Source: an uncultured Erythrobacter sp. (GTDB lineage: Bacteria > Pseudomonadota > Alphaproteobacteria > Sphingomonadales > Sphingomonadaceae). Taken from it: a DNA stretch of 64,000 bases. The notes below the pieces were generated by a model. That model saw only the letters and a list, made by a program, of their open reading frames with translations. It was not told the DNA's origin and searched no databases. The position numbers and the translations under genes are program-made. The DNA lies in assembly GCA_947494705.1 (NCBI GenBank), contig CANLVN010000001.1, positions 1,183,636 through 1,247,635 of the forward strand. Reading direction: 5' to 3'. The first letter of the stretch is position 1; the number at the start of each line of letters is the position of its first letter. Below, piece after piece: positions 50,905-59,615 of the stretch.

Positions 50905-51698
50905 GCGGCCCTCCCTCCGACCCATCTAACTGGACCGAGGAAAACCACCCGCCGCGCGTGGATTGCGTTCTGATTTGCGGCGGTGTGTGGCACGACATGG
51001 ATTTTGCCCGGCTCGAACTGCTCAAACTCCTGGCCGAAGATCCGCGGGTACGCACGCGCGTATTCGAGGATTACGAGAATATCGACGCGATCAAGTCCGC
51101 CGATATCATTATCTCCTACACTTGCGATGTGACACCCTCGCTGCCTGCGCAGGAGGTCCTTCGTGATTGGGTCGAGGCTGGCGGGCGCTGGTACGCGTTG
51201 CATGGCACGAACTCCGTCCTGCGCCTGATGGACGATGGTGTCTGGGATGCGCCCCGCTGGGCGCCGCTGTTCATGGACATCCTCGGCAGCCAGTTCGTAA
51301 GCCATCCGCCCATCGAGCCCTATACAGTGACCGTGGCCGACCCGGACCACCCGCTGGTCGAGGGAGTCGAGGCGTTCGAGACGACGGACGAGCTCTATCA
51401 CCTTGAAACACATGGTGACTTGCACGTGCTTCTCGAAACGGAATGCACCGAAGAAGGCACCGGTTTCCGCGAAGCAGCGGACGCGATCGGTACGCAGCCG
51501 GTTTTCTATATCAAGCCGCGCGGTAAAGGCGCGGTCCTCTACAACACGCTCGGCCACTGTCGCGGCCATTATGACCTTCAGCCAATGGCCGATTGGTGGC
51601 CCACGGTCGAACGCTGTGCCTGGGACCTTCCGGTCTTCTACGACCTGCTGCGCCGGGGTATCGGCTGGATCAAGGATCGCGAGCCGCAAAAGGCCTGA
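50901..51698 (+). CDS. ThuA-like protein
   Basis: 265 aa protein with the class I glutamine-amidotransferase-like fold of the ThuA family. Key regions are LICGGVWHDMDFARLELLKLL near residue 24, the IISYTCD and WYALHG segments, DPDHPLVEGVEAFETTDELYHL, and a C-terminal VLYNTLGHCRGHYDLQPM typical of ThuA (GHx). ThuA is linked to trehalose use, but most homologues have no known function. It overlaps the Rieske oxygenase stop by 4 bp. A strong hairpin terminator follows. Confidence 0.85.
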   Translation: MSGPPSDPSNWTEENHPPRVDCVLICGGVWHDMDFARLELLKLLAEDPRVRTRVFEDYENIDAIKSADIIISYTCDVTPSLPAQEVLRDWVEAGGRWYALHGTNSVLRLMDDGVWDAPRWAPLFMDILGSQFVSHPPIEPYTVTVADPDHPLVEGVEAFETTDELYHLETHGDLHVLLETECTEEGTGFREAADAIGTQPVFYIKPRGKGAVLYNTLGHCRGHYDLQPMADWWPTVERCAWDLPVFYDLLRRGIGWIKDREPQKA

Positions 51699-51722
51699 CC
51701 GGCGCCGATGGATTGCAATTGA

Positions 51723-51754
51723 AACGCCCGGCTTCCTTAGTGGAGCCGGGCGTT
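51723..51754. terminator. strong bidirectional terminator
   Basis: Perfect 11-bp inverted repeat AACGCCCGGCT (51723-51733) and AGCCGGGCGTT (51744-51754) with a 10-nt loop, followed by ATTCGTTT on the plus strand. It sits between the converging ThuA-like and acyl-CoA dehydrogenase genes. Confidence 0.75.
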
Positions 51755-51761
51755 ATTCGTT

Positions 51762-52877
51762 TCAGGAAGCCTCGGTATACCGGTCGAGCGCGGCCTCGCT
51801 ATCGTCGGGCCAGCGCGAGATCACGAGAAGGCGCTTGTGTCCCTGGCCGATCGAAAGTTCTTCTGTCACGCCCATTCCGCCGTGAAGCTGAATTGCCTCG
51901 TGCCCGAGGTCGATCCCTGCTTCAGCTATGAAAGCGCGTGCTCCATCGACGGCAGAGGCGAAGCCATCGGTGTCGGCCGACACGATTGCCAGTTCCAACA
52001 ATGCACGCGCTTGCTCGATCTCTGCATATTGCGCTGCCAAACGATGCTGGATGGCCTGGAACTTTCCAATGGGCGACCCGAACTGCTCGCGTTGTCGAAC
52101 ATAATCCAGCGTGTCCGCGAAAAGCCGCTCCATGATTCCGAGCGCTTCGGCCGAACGCGCGAGCGATGCCTGCAAAGTGACCGTTTCGAAGAGCGAGATA
52201 GCATCCTTGAGCTCGTTTTCGGAAGAAACCGAAACGTTCTCCAGCACTACCGACGCAGAGGTCGAACCGTCCGCCATGTTCCAGCTGGTTTGCGACAGGC
52301 CACTGGCATCCGCTGGCACGAAATAGAGCGACCAGCCCTCAGCATCGCCCGGCTGCCCCTCGCGGCGCGCGCTGACGATGAAGCCATCGGCCCCATGGCC
52401 GGCTGAGACATAGGGCTTCTGCCCATTGAGGATCACGCCAGAACCATTGTTCGATGCGCGCGTTTCGATCCAGGTCGAGCCATTGCGGCTTCCCTTTTCC
52501 CAATGGGCGAAGGCGACGCGGCGCGATCCTGTTGCCAGCGCTTCGGCCCATTCCTCACCCACGGTGTCCGAGAGGCCACGCAAGAGCAGAGGGGCAGCAA
52601 AGAAGGCATTCTCAATGACAGGTTCTACCACCATGCCATGGCCGAGCACTTCGCTGATCACGGCAATGCCTGTCATATCCAGCGCGAGCCCGCCTGCTTC
52701 TTCGGGCAAGGCCGCCGCCAGTATGCCGATCTCGGCCAATGTCTCCCAATTGTCCTTGGAGAACCCGTTTTCCTCGCCAAGATATTTGCGACGGCTCTCC
52801 GTATCGTAACGATCCTGCACGAACCTTTCGGTCATGCTTTTGAGCATCGACTGGTCTTCTGTCAGATCAAAATTCAC
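51762..52877 (-). CDS. acyl-CoA dehydrogenase
   Basis: 371 aa FAD enzyme of the acyl-CoA dehydrogenase family. N-terminal MNFDLTEDQSMLKSM, middle-domain VSAGHGADGFIVSARREG, and C-terminal RQREQFGSPIGKFQAIQHRLA with IQLHGGMGVTEELSIG. The start is probably GTG at 52877, after TGAGGGCAACA; a GTG 12 bases upstream is less likely. It introduces a double bond in an acyl-CoA. Of the short type with several substitutions, so it may be one half of a heteromeric dehydrogenase as in steroid degraders. Its only close neighbour is the LuxR gene, divergent. Confidence 0.88.
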   Translation of the reverse strand: MNFDLTEDQSMLKSMTERFVQDRYDTESRRKYLGEENGFSKDNWETLAEIGILAAALPEEAGGLALDMTGIAVISEVLGHGMVVEPVIENAFFAAPLLLRGLSDTVGEEWAEALATGSRRVAFAHWEKGSRNGSTWIETRASNNGSGVILNGQKPYVSAGHGADGFIVSARREGQPGDAEGWSLYFVPADASGLSQTSWNMADGSTSASVVLENVSVSSENELKDAISLFETVTLQASLARSAEALGIMERLFADTLDYVRQREQFGSPIGKFQAIQHRLAAQYAEIEQARALLELAIVSADTDGFASAVDGARAFIAEAGIDLGHEAIQLHGGMGVTEELSIGQGHKRLLVISRWPDDSEAALDRYTEAS

Positions 52878-53013
52878 TGTTGCCCTCACTCTTCGAGCAG
52901 CATCGGTATCACTTTTCTCGGGCCGTAAACTCTGCGCAAAATGATAGGCATCTTGAGGGATCGATTGAAACTATAAGCATCAATGGTTAGCTCTCGAACG
53001 GGAGAGAAACTCA

Positions 53014-53787
53014 ATGAGTGACATCAAGATCAAGGACCTGGACGGGGTCCGCATCTCAAGCGAGGACGAGATTCGTCCAGCGGCAGAGAGATTGCACGAG
53101 ATCGCCCTCAACAAGGGATTTCGCGCAGCGCCGGCGCATGACATCGCTGACAAGCGTACACCGGTCGACAAGGACGGAAACGTCCTGGCCGATGTCGTCT
53201 TCGGCTGGGGCAAGGATGAAACGGCCTGGTGGCGCAATTCGAGGATCGCATTGGATTCGCCGATAACCAGTGCATGCCGATTTGAAAGCGAACCCTTCTG
53301 GGTCAATGAAGAAGGCTTCCGTACTAAATTACCCAACCGCTACATCGATGAAATAGACCTCAAGAATTTCGCCACCCGCGCGATGACGCCTGCCGCTATT
53401 GTCATCCCGATACACATGGCATTCGGCAAGATCGGCGCTGTCAGCTTCAATCCGTTGGACAGCAGCATCACCGATCTGGCCGATCTGTATAAAAAGCACG
53501 GCGATCTGCTCGGGATTTATGCGCGAACTTTTGTCGTAAGCTACATCCAGGTGATGGGGGCGAGGCAGGCCTTGCCGTCCGGCTCGAGGCTGTCGAAACG
53601 CGAAGTCGAATGCTTGCGCTGGGCTGCGATCGGCAAGACCGATCTCGAAATCAGCATGATCATGTCCAGAAGCCGCGCGACCGTTCGGTTCCACATCCAC
53701 AACGCGTCGACAAAACTGGATGCCGTCAACCGCAGCCAGACCGTCTTCAAGGCGGCTCAGCTCGGCTACATCTCTTTGAACAATTAG
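53014..53787 (+). CDS. LuxR-family regulator with autoinducer-binding-like domain
   Basis: 257 aa regulator. The N-terminal domain (about 20-170) has the pattern WWRNSRIALDSPITSACRF followed by PFWV, reminiscent of the LuxR autoinducer-binding domain, and the C-terminal LuxR HTH (about 188-250) has LSKREVECLRWAAIGKTDLE and RATVRFHIHNASTKL. No luxI-type synthase is nearby. Residues at the positions of TraR Trp57 and Tyr61 do not appear conserved, so it may bind another small molecule. The start follows GGGAGAGAAACTCA. Divergent from acyl-CoA dehydrogenase; it may control the following operon. Confidence 0.82.
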   Translation: MSDIKIKDLDGVRISSEDEIRPAAERLHEIALNKGFRAAPAHDIADKRTPVDKDGNVLADVVFGWGKDETAWWRNSRIALDSPITSACRFESEPFWVNEEGFRTKLPNRYIDEIDLKNFATRAMTPAAIVIPIHMAFGKIGAVSFNPLDSSITDLADLYKKHGDLLGIYARTFVVSYIQVMGARQALPSGSRLSKREVECLRWAAIGKTDLEISMIMSRSRATVRFHIHNASTKLDAVNRSQTVFKAAQLGYISLNN

Positions 53788-54030
53788 TCTTCTTACCCGC
53801 CGCCCGGATCAAGGAAACAGGATAGGCCAGAATGACCTCACTCGATCTGTTGAATGACGACCGGCGTGCTCGAGAAGCAAATCTGAAACACCCTGTCTTC
53901 CCGTGAGCCGCAACGGTTCGAGCGATCGGGAGGCCTTGGATGGCAGCCATGCCAGCCTAGAGGTGGGAGCTTTCGCCCGGCGGTGGCCGTGGCATTCGAT
54001 CAACGACTGGCTGGCAGAGAGGTCAACCTT

Positions 54031-54585
54031 ATGAGCAAGACTGACAAACCCCAAAACACGCTGGAAGCCGACGGGCGCTCGATCCGGTTGCGGTACATGG
54101 TGCCCGGCGACGCAGAAGCGGTGCTGGAATTTGCCAGTAAACTGCCCGCGCATGACCTGCTGTTTCTCGACCGCGATATTCGCAGTGCAAAGGTGGTCGA
54201 TGCCTGGCTTGAGCAGATCGAACAGGGGCTTATCAGAAGCCTCGTCGCGGTCGAAGGCAATAGAGTCGTCGGCTGTAACGCCATGGTGCGAGATGAATTG
54301 AGCTGGTCACCGCATGTAGCCGATATCCGTATCCTTGTAGCAGAAGATTGCCGTGGCTTGGGACTGGGAAAGCTTCTCGCGCTTCACCTGATTCACCGCG
54401 CGAGGACCGATGAAGTCCGCAAGCTGACGGTGCGCATGACCCCCGATCAGGCCGGCGCGCTCAAGCTGTTCGAAGACAACGGCTTCCTGCCAGAAGCCCT
54501 CCTGCGCAAGCATGTCCGCGACAATGACGGTGAACTCCACGATCTGGCGATCATGGCGCTCGATATGGAGCGAAACTCGACTTAG
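54031..54585 (+). CDS. GNAT-family N-acetyltransferase
   Basis: 184 aa acetyltransferase. The GNAT acetyl-CoA-binding motif A appears as ILVAEDCRGLGLGKLLALHL near residue 110-130 (RGLGLG for R/QxxGxG/A), and motif B around DNGFLPEALLRKHV. The start follows AGAGAGGTCAACCTT; an in-frame ATG upstream at 53983 is not well supported. It sits in a gene-poor interval of about 240 bp on each side, between LuxR and the DUF35 operon. The acceptor substrate is unknown. Confidence 0.83.
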   Translation: MSKTDKPQNTLEADGRSIRLRYMVPGDAEAVLEFASKLPAHDLLFLDRDIRSAKVVDAWLEQIEQGLIRSLVAVEGNRVVGCNAMVRDELSWSPHVADIRILVAEDCRGLGLGKLLALHLIHRARTDEVRKLTVRMTPDQAGALKLFEDNGFLPEALLRKHVRDNDGELHDLAIMALDMERNST

Positions 54586-54826
54586 CCGAATAAGGCGCGG
54601 CTAGAAACGGGGATGGTGCCGATAGGTGGTGCCATTTGCCACGGACCTGAAGAACCAAAGCTGCTGGGTGGCGTCCCCGCGTCGAAACTCCGGTTCGGCG
54701 CAGCTTGGATTTGCGCGATGACAGAGTTTCGATCCTTCGCACCCTAGCGTTTTGATGAGTCGGAATGGATCGCAAGGCAGGCTTAAAGGTCAAGCATACT
54801 CATGCGATTCCATTTGCAGGACGGAC

Positions 54827-55222
54827 ATGCACCCTATTGCCGACGGCCTTTTCACTACGAGCAACCCGCCCCAGCTTATTGGCGGACGTGATCGCGATAG
54901 TAACCGGATCGTATTTCCGTGCCCAGAAAACGAGCGGTACGAGCCTGTGCCGCTCAAACGCGAAGGCACCTTGTGGTCCTTCACCGTCCAACGGTTTCGT
55001 CCCAAGACCCCGCCCTATGCGGGGCCGGAGTCGTTTCAGCCTTGGGCGATCGGCTATGTCGAACTTCCGGGCCAGACCATCGTCGAAGCGCGTATCGCCA
55101 ATGTCGACTTCGAAGATATCGAAATCGGCATGAAGCTGAAGCTGACCGCTGTCCCGCTCGATCCGGAGGACAACAGTTCGCCCGCCATTCCCGCTTTCGA
55201 ACCAGTAGGGGATCAAGCATGA
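54827..55222 (+). CDS. DUF35 OB-fold protein (thiolase partner)
   Basis: 131 aa DUF35 protein, of which the OB-fold part is recognisable in LWSFTVQRFRPKTPPYAG and PWAIGYVELPGQTIVEARIANVDFEDIEIGMKLKLTAV. The zinc-ribbon part usual at the N-terminus appears degenerate, with only one Cys (FPCPENE). DUF35 proteins bind thiolase-like enzymes and, with Ltp2, form the steroid side-chain aldolase. The next gene is a thiolase-like protein that starts in its stop (ATGA). The start at 54827 follows GCAGGACGGAC; the longer frame is not supported. Confidence 0.78.
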   Translation: MHPIADGLFTTSNPPQLIGGRDRDSNRIVFPCPENERYEPVPLKREGTLWSFTVQRFRPKTPPYAGPESFQPWAIGYVELPGQTIVEARIANVDFEDIEIGMKLKLTAVPLDPEDNSSPAIPAFEPVGDQA

Positions 55223-56364
55223 GCGACGTTTGCATAATCGGTGCAGGTATCCACCCCTTCGGCCGCACAGATGGCATGTCCGGCGTTGACCAAGGCGTTT
55301 TTGCGGTGCGCGAAGCGCTAAAGGATGCAGGCGTTGAATGGACTGACATCCAGTTCGCCTATGGCAGCTCGGACGCGGCAGGAAATCCTGACACGATGGT
55401 CGACCAGCTGGGATTGACCGGCGTCCAGTTCATCAACGTGCGCAATGGCTGTGCTGCGGGTGGGTCCGGATTGTTCTCGGCGCAGATGGCGATCAAGTCC
55501 GGCGAATATGACATCGGCATCGCGGTCGGTTTCGACAAGCACCCACGTGGAGCCTTCGACGCCAAGCCGAGCGAGTACAACTTGCCAGAGTGGTATGGCG
55601 ATGCAGGATACATGGTGACGACCCAGTTCTTTGCCATGAAGATCCAGCGTTACATGCACCTGCATGGCATCTCGCGCGAAACGCTTGGCCGTGTAGCCGA
55701 GAAGGCTTTCCGCAACGGCGCGCTGACACCGCATGCATGGCGTCGCGAGCCGGTATCGCTGGATGCGATCATGGAAGCACCGATGATCAGCGATCCGTAT
55801 TCGAAGTTCATGTTCTGCTCGCCTGGCGAAGGCGGTGTTGCCCTGATCTTGGCCAGCGAGAAAAAGGCGCGCGAACTCGGCAAGCCCCTGGTTCGCCTCA
55901 AGGCTGCAACCATGCGGACGCGCCCTCCCGGAAGCTTCGAGGTCTTCGCCCCTTCGATCGATGTCGAGCGCGGAGGTTCGGCTACGAACATCGCCAGCGG
56001 GGACGCTTTCGAAATGGCGGGGATCGGACCGCAGGACATCGCTCTTGCACAGTTGCAGGATACGGAATGCGGTGCAGAGATCATGCACCTGGCCGAGAAC
56101 GGGTTCTGCGCTGACGGCGATCAGGAAGAATGGATCGCAAACGGTCATACAGAGATCGACGGCAAGCTTCCCGTCAACACCGATGGTGGCTGTCTGGCAT
56201 GCGGCGAGCCCATCGGGGCCTCCGGTCTGCGGCAGGTTTACGAAAACGTGGTTCAGCTCCGGGGCGAAGCCGGTGAACGGCAGGTACCCGGCAATCCCAA
56301 GACCGCCTACAGCCATGTATATGGTGCACCAGGTGTCTCGGCAGTCACGATCATGGAGATTTGA
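55219..56364 (+). CDS. thiolase-like lipid-transfer/acetyl-CoA acetyltransferase family protein
   Basis: 381 aa thiolase-fold protein. Nucleophile-like Cys78 in RNGCAAGGSG. The typical GHP motif is GEP (Glu330) in LACGEPIGASG, so the catalytic His is replaced. The C-terminus reads SHVYGAPGVSAVTIMEI, without the second Cys (CxGxG). It resembles the SCP-x/lipid-transfer-like group that pairs with DUF35. This points to a thiolase-related acyl-CoA cleavage or retro-aldol role rather than ordinary thiolysis. Coupled to DUF35 (ATGA) and followed 3 bp later by an acyl-CoA dehydrogenase. Confidence 0.83.
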   Translation: MSDVCIIGAGIHPFGRTDGMSGVDQGVFAVREALKDAGVEWTDIQFAYGSSDAAGNPDTMVDQLGLTGVQFINVRNGCAAGGSGLFSAQMAIKSGEYDIGIAVGFDKHPRGAFDAKPSEYNLPEWYGDAGYMVTTQFFAMKIQRYMHLHGISRETLGRVAEKAFRNGALTPHAWRREPVSLDAIMEAPMISDPYSKFMFCSPGEGGVALILASEKKARELGKPLVRLKAATMRTRPPGSFEVFAPSIDVERGGSATNIASGDAFEMAGIGPQDIALAQLQDTECGAEIMHLAENGFCADGDQEEWIANGHTEIDGKLPVNTDGGCLACGEPIGASGLRQVYENVVQLRGEAGERQVPGNPKTAYSHVYGAPGVSAVTIMEI

Positions 56365-56367
56365 GCG

Positions 56368-57576
56368 ATGGATATCGATCTTTCCCCCGAAGACATCGCG
56401 TTTCGCGACGAGGTTCGTGCTTTCCTGAAGGAAAACCTGCCAGCGAAGGTGAAGCGCGGCGCGCTCAGTTCACCCACCGTCTTCGTCGAACCCGACATCG
56501 GGCAGGACTGGAACGGAATCCTCAACGAGAAAGGCTGGTTGGGCTATCACTGGCCCGAGGAGGTCGGAGGCACCGGATGGAGCCCAGTGCAGCGCTATCT
56601 GTTCGAGAAAGAGTGCGCCCTTGCTGGCGCTCCGAACCTGACGGTGCTCGGCCTCAAGCTGGTCGCACCGGTCATTTACACATTCGGTACGCCCGAACAG
56701 AAAGCCTACTACCTGCCCCGCATCCTCTCTGGTGAAGATTACTGGTGCCAGGGCTTTTCCGAAGCAGGCGCAGGCTCGGACCTGGCGTCGCTCAAGACGC
56801 ATGCAGTGCGCGATGGCGACAATTACATCGTCAATGGCGCCAAGATCTGGACGACACATGCGCATTACGCGAACAAGATCTTCTGTCTCGTGCGGACGGA
56901 CAAGGAAGTCCGCAAGCAGGCGGGGATTTCCTTCCTGCTGATCGATATGGACCAGCCGGGCATCTCTGTGCGTCCCATCCTGACGCTGGCAGGTGACCAT
57001 GAAGTCAACGAGGTGTTTTTCGAAAACGTCTCGGTTCCGGTCACCAACCTCGTCGGCGAAGAAGGACAGGGTTGGGCTATCGCCAAATTCCTTCTGGAGA
57101 ACGAACGGGGCGGATCGTGCCACGCGCCCAAACTGCTTTACGACCTCGACCAGATTGTTGCCGCTTCGGCAGATCAGCCCGACGGATATGGCGGCAAGCT
57201 GTCTGATGATCGCGACTGGAAACGCCGCGTGGCCAAGCTCAAGCTGCGTGCTCAGGCGCTGGAGATGATCGAACTCAAGATCCTTTCCGAGATCGCCAAG
57301 GGCCGCCCGCCGGGTCCGCAGACTTCGCTGACGAAGATGCTGGCCTCCAACTTGCGTCAGGACATCGATTTGCTCGCCGTGGACCTCTATGGGGCCGCCG
57401 GCCTTGAGCTGGAGCGGGCGCGCCCGCTTTATGGCGACAACGCGCCCGCACCCCTTGAAAGCCCGGAATCTCAGGTTGCGACGCCGCGCTATCTCAACAG
57501 CAGGGCATGGACCATTTTCGGCGGCACCAACGAAGTGCAAGCCACTATCATTGCCAAAACAGTACTGGACCTATGA
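56368..57576 (+). CDS. acyl-CoA dehydrogenase
   Basis: 402 aa FAD-dependent dehydrogenase. N-terminal FRDEVRAFLKENLPAKV, middle CQGFSEAGAGSDLASLKTHA (the FAD/substrate loop) and IWTTHAHYANKIFCLVRTD, C-terminal TIFGGTNEVQATIIAKTVL. The start is 3 bp after the thiolase stop. It probably makes the alpha,beta double bond in an acyl-CoA that the following steps cleave. A 31-bp gap to E1 alpha contains a GGAGAGGAAAAT ribosome site. Typical length for the family. Confidence 0.9.
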   Translation: MDIDLSPEDIAFRDEVRAFLKENLPAKVKRGALSSPTVFVEPDIGQDWNGILNEKGWLGYHWPEEVGGTGWSPVQRYLFEKECALAGAPNLTVLGLKLVAPVIYTFGTPEQKAYYLPRILSGEDYWCQGFSEAGAGSDLASLKTHAVRDGDNYIVNGAKIWTTHAHYANKIFCLVRTDKEVRKQAGISFLLIDMDQPGISVRPILTLAGDHEVNEVFFENVSVPVTNLVGEEGQGWAIAKFLLENERGGSCHAPKLLYDLDQIVAASADQPDGYGGKLSDDRDWKRRVAKLKLRAQALEMIELKILSEIAKGRPPGPQTSLTKMLASNLRQDIDLLAVDLYGAAGLELERARPLYGDNAPAPLESPESQVATPRYLNSRAWTIFGGTNEVQATIIAKTVLDL

Positions 57577-57607
57577 GCCAGGCGCCGATCACCTTGGAGA
57601 GGAAAAT

Positions 57608-58579
57608 ATGCAGCTAAGCCGTGAAGAACTTGTGCAGGCCTTCCGCCGCATGTGCACCATTCGCGCCTTCGAGGAGCGACTGCACGACGTTATTGCCACC
57701 GGCGAAATCGCAGGCTTCACACACCTTTACTGCGGTCAGGAAGCGGTGGCCGTGGGCGTGTGCGAGCATCTCGATAACGAGGACAAGATCGTTTCGACCC
57801 ACCGCGGACATGGTCACTGCCTCGCCAAGGGTTGCGACGTGACCGGCATGATGAAGGAAATCTGGGGCTCGAGCGAAGGACTATGCAAGGGCCGTGGCGG
57901 CTCCATGCATATCGCCGACACCGACAAGGGAATGCTCGGGGCCAACGGTATCGTCGGCGCGGGCGCTCCGATCGCGGTGGGCTCGGCCATTTCCCAGAAA
58001 ATCGATGGAGACGGCAAGGTCACCATCACGTTCTCGGGCGACGGGGCCTGCAATCAGGGGACGACCTTCGAAGCCATGAACATGGCGGTCGTTACCAAGG
58101 CGCCCTGCATCTTCGTATTCGAGAACAATCACTATTCCGAGCATACCGGCTTCGAATACGCCGTCGGGACAAGCAAGGATATTGCAAGCCGGGCCGAAGC
58201 CTTTGGCATGAAGGTCTGGCGCGGCGACGGCTGCGATTTCACGTCGGTTTACGAAACGATGCGCGAAGTCCTCGAATATGTGCGCGCGGGCAACGGACCG
58301 GCGGCGGTCGAATTCGATACCGAGCGCTTTTACGGCCACTTCGAAGGGGACCCGCAGAACTATCGCGGTGAGGGCGAAATCGACCGCATCCGCGAGACCC
58401 GGGACTGCCTGAAGATCTTCCGCGAACAGGCGACTGGCGCAAAGCTGCTCGACGACAAGGAACTGGATGAAATCCAGCAGGCCGCGATCGACGATGTGGA
58501 GGCCGCCGTCGAAGCGTCGCGCGCCGCACCACGACCACAGCCCGATGACGTCACCAAAGACGTTTACGTCGAATATTGA
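57608..58579 (+). CDS. 2-oxoacid/acetoin-type dehydrogenase E1 component, alpha subunit
   Basis: 323 aa thiamine-diphosphate enzyme subunit. TPP-binding GDGACNQGTTFEAMNMA continuing to FENNHYSEHT (GDG-X-NN motif), GRGGSMHIADTDKGMLG, and VSTHRGHGHCLAKG for the active-site His. The sequence type resembles acetoin or acyl-chain E1 (AcoA-like). It is followed 13 bp later by the beta subunit. In context it may act on a 2-oxoacid formed from the degraded substrate, feeding acyl-CoA to the dehydrogenase genes. An acetoin role cannot be excluded. Confidence 0.9.
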   Translation: MQLSREELVQAFRRMCTIRAFEERLHDVIATGEIAGFTHLYCGQEAVAVGVCEHLDNEDKIVSTHRGHGHCLAKGCDVTGMMKEIWGSSEGLCKGRGGSMHIADTDKGMLGANGIVGAGAPIAVGSAISQKIDGDGKVTITFSGDGACNQGTTFEAMNMAVVTKAPCIFVFENNHYSEHTGFEYAVGTSKDIASRAEAFGMKVWRGDGCDFTSVYETMREVLEYVRAGNGPAAVEFDTERFYGHFEGDPQNYRGEGEIDRIRETRDCLKIFREQATGAKLLDDKELDEIQQAAIDDVEAAVEASRAAPRPQPDDVTKDVYVEY

Positions 58580-58592
58580 GGGGAGCGGAACA

Positions 58593-59603
58593 ATGGCAAA
58601 AATGATGTACCGCGACGCAGTCGTGTCCACTCTCCATGAGGAGATGGAACGCGATGAAAGCATAGTCGTGCTGGGTGAAGACGTGGTCGGCGGAATGGGC
58701 ACCGAAGGCGGCCCTGAAGCCATCGGCGGCATCTGGTCCACCTCCACGGGCCTGTATGACAAGTTCGGCGCCGACCGCGTGATCGACACACCGATTTCCG
58801 AAAGCGCGATCATGGGCGCTGCAGGCGGCCTTGCGCTTACCGGAAAACGTCCGGTTGCCGAACTCATGTTCGCCGACTTCATCGGTGTAAGCCTCGACCA
58901 GATCTGGAACCAGATCGCAAAATTCCGCTACATGTTCGGCGGTAAGACCCGCTGCCCCGCAGTGCTGCGCATGGCCTACGGCGCGGGCTTCAACGCCGCT
59001 GCGCAGCACAGCCAGAGCGTGCACCACATCCTCACCGGCATGCCTGGCCTGAAGGTGGTGATGCCCTCTACCCCTGAAGATGTCAGAGGACTGTTGCGCA
59101 CCGCACTTCGCAGCGACGATCCGGTGATCTTCCTCGAACACAAGGCGCTCTACGGGGTCGAAGGCGAAGTACCGGATGGCGATTATACCATCCCCTTCGC
59201 CCACGCACGCCAGGTCCGCTCGGGCGAGGATGTCACGATCATCGCAACCGGCCTGATGGTTGGCCTCGCGGAGGCGGCTGCCGACACCTTGGCCGAGGAT
59301 GGCATCGGTTGCGACGTGATCGACCTGCGCACCACCAGCCCGATGGACGAGGAAGCCATTCTCGATTCTGTCGAAGTCACAGGTCGCCTGGTCATCGTCG
59401 ACGAGGCCCCTCCGCGTTGCAATCTCGCCACCGACATCTCTGCGATCGTCGCCCAAAAGGCCTTTGCGAGCCTCAAGGCACCGATCGAGATGGTAACCGC
59501 ACCGCATTCGCCCATCCCCTTCGCACTGGAGCTGGAGCGGGCTTACCTGCCTTCCGCCGACGATGTGGAAGCGGCGGTGCGCAAGACACTGTCCTATCGC
59601 TAA
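58593..59603 (+). CDS. 2-oxoacid/acetoin-type dehydrogenase E1 component, beta subunit
   Basis: 336 aa transketolase-type beta subunit. The region DESIVVLGEDVVGGMGTEGG, the ESAIMGAAGGLALTGKRPV pocket, FADFIGVSLDQIWNQIAKFRYM, and the C-terminal RLVIVDEAPPRCNLATDISA identify it as the partner of E1 alpha. GAGGGGAGCGGAACA ribosome site. It lies 13 bp after the alpha gene and 12 bp before E2, which marks a standard E1alpha-E1beta-E2 operon. The start codon is at 58593, giving MAKMMYRDAVVS. Confidence 0.92.
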   Translation: MAKMMYRDAVVSTLHEEMERDESIVVLGEDVVGGMGTEGGPEAIGGIWSTSTGLYDKFGADRVIDTPISESAIMGAAGGLALTGKRPVAELMFADFIGVSLDQIWNQIAKFRYMFGGKTRCPAVLRMAYGAGFNAAAQHSQSVHHILTGMPGLKVVMPSTPEDVRGLLRTALRSDDPVIFLEHKALYGVEGEVPDGDYTIPFAHARQVRSGEDVTIIATGLMVGLAEAAADTLAEDGIGCDVIDLRTTSPMDEEAILDSVEVTGRLVIVDEAPPRCNLATDISAIVAQKAFASLKAPIEMVTAPHSPIPFALELERAYLPSADDVEAAVRKTLSYR

Positions 59604-59615
59604 GGGGAAGAGAGC

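Noticed and set aside
52890..53013. lux-box-like operator upstream of the LuxR gene
   Set aside because: Only a weak ATTGA...TCAAT repeat was found, without the 20-bp dyad of known lux boxes.
53832..53906. Short ORF of 24 codons (MTSLDLLNDDRRA...) after the LuxR gene
   Set aside because: It has a start but no clear conservation cue or obvious ribosome site; too short to support as a gene from sequence alone.
55318..56316. Minus-strand ORF of 332 aa opposite the thiolase-like gene
   Set aside because: Antisense to the thiolase-like gene; no domain visible.
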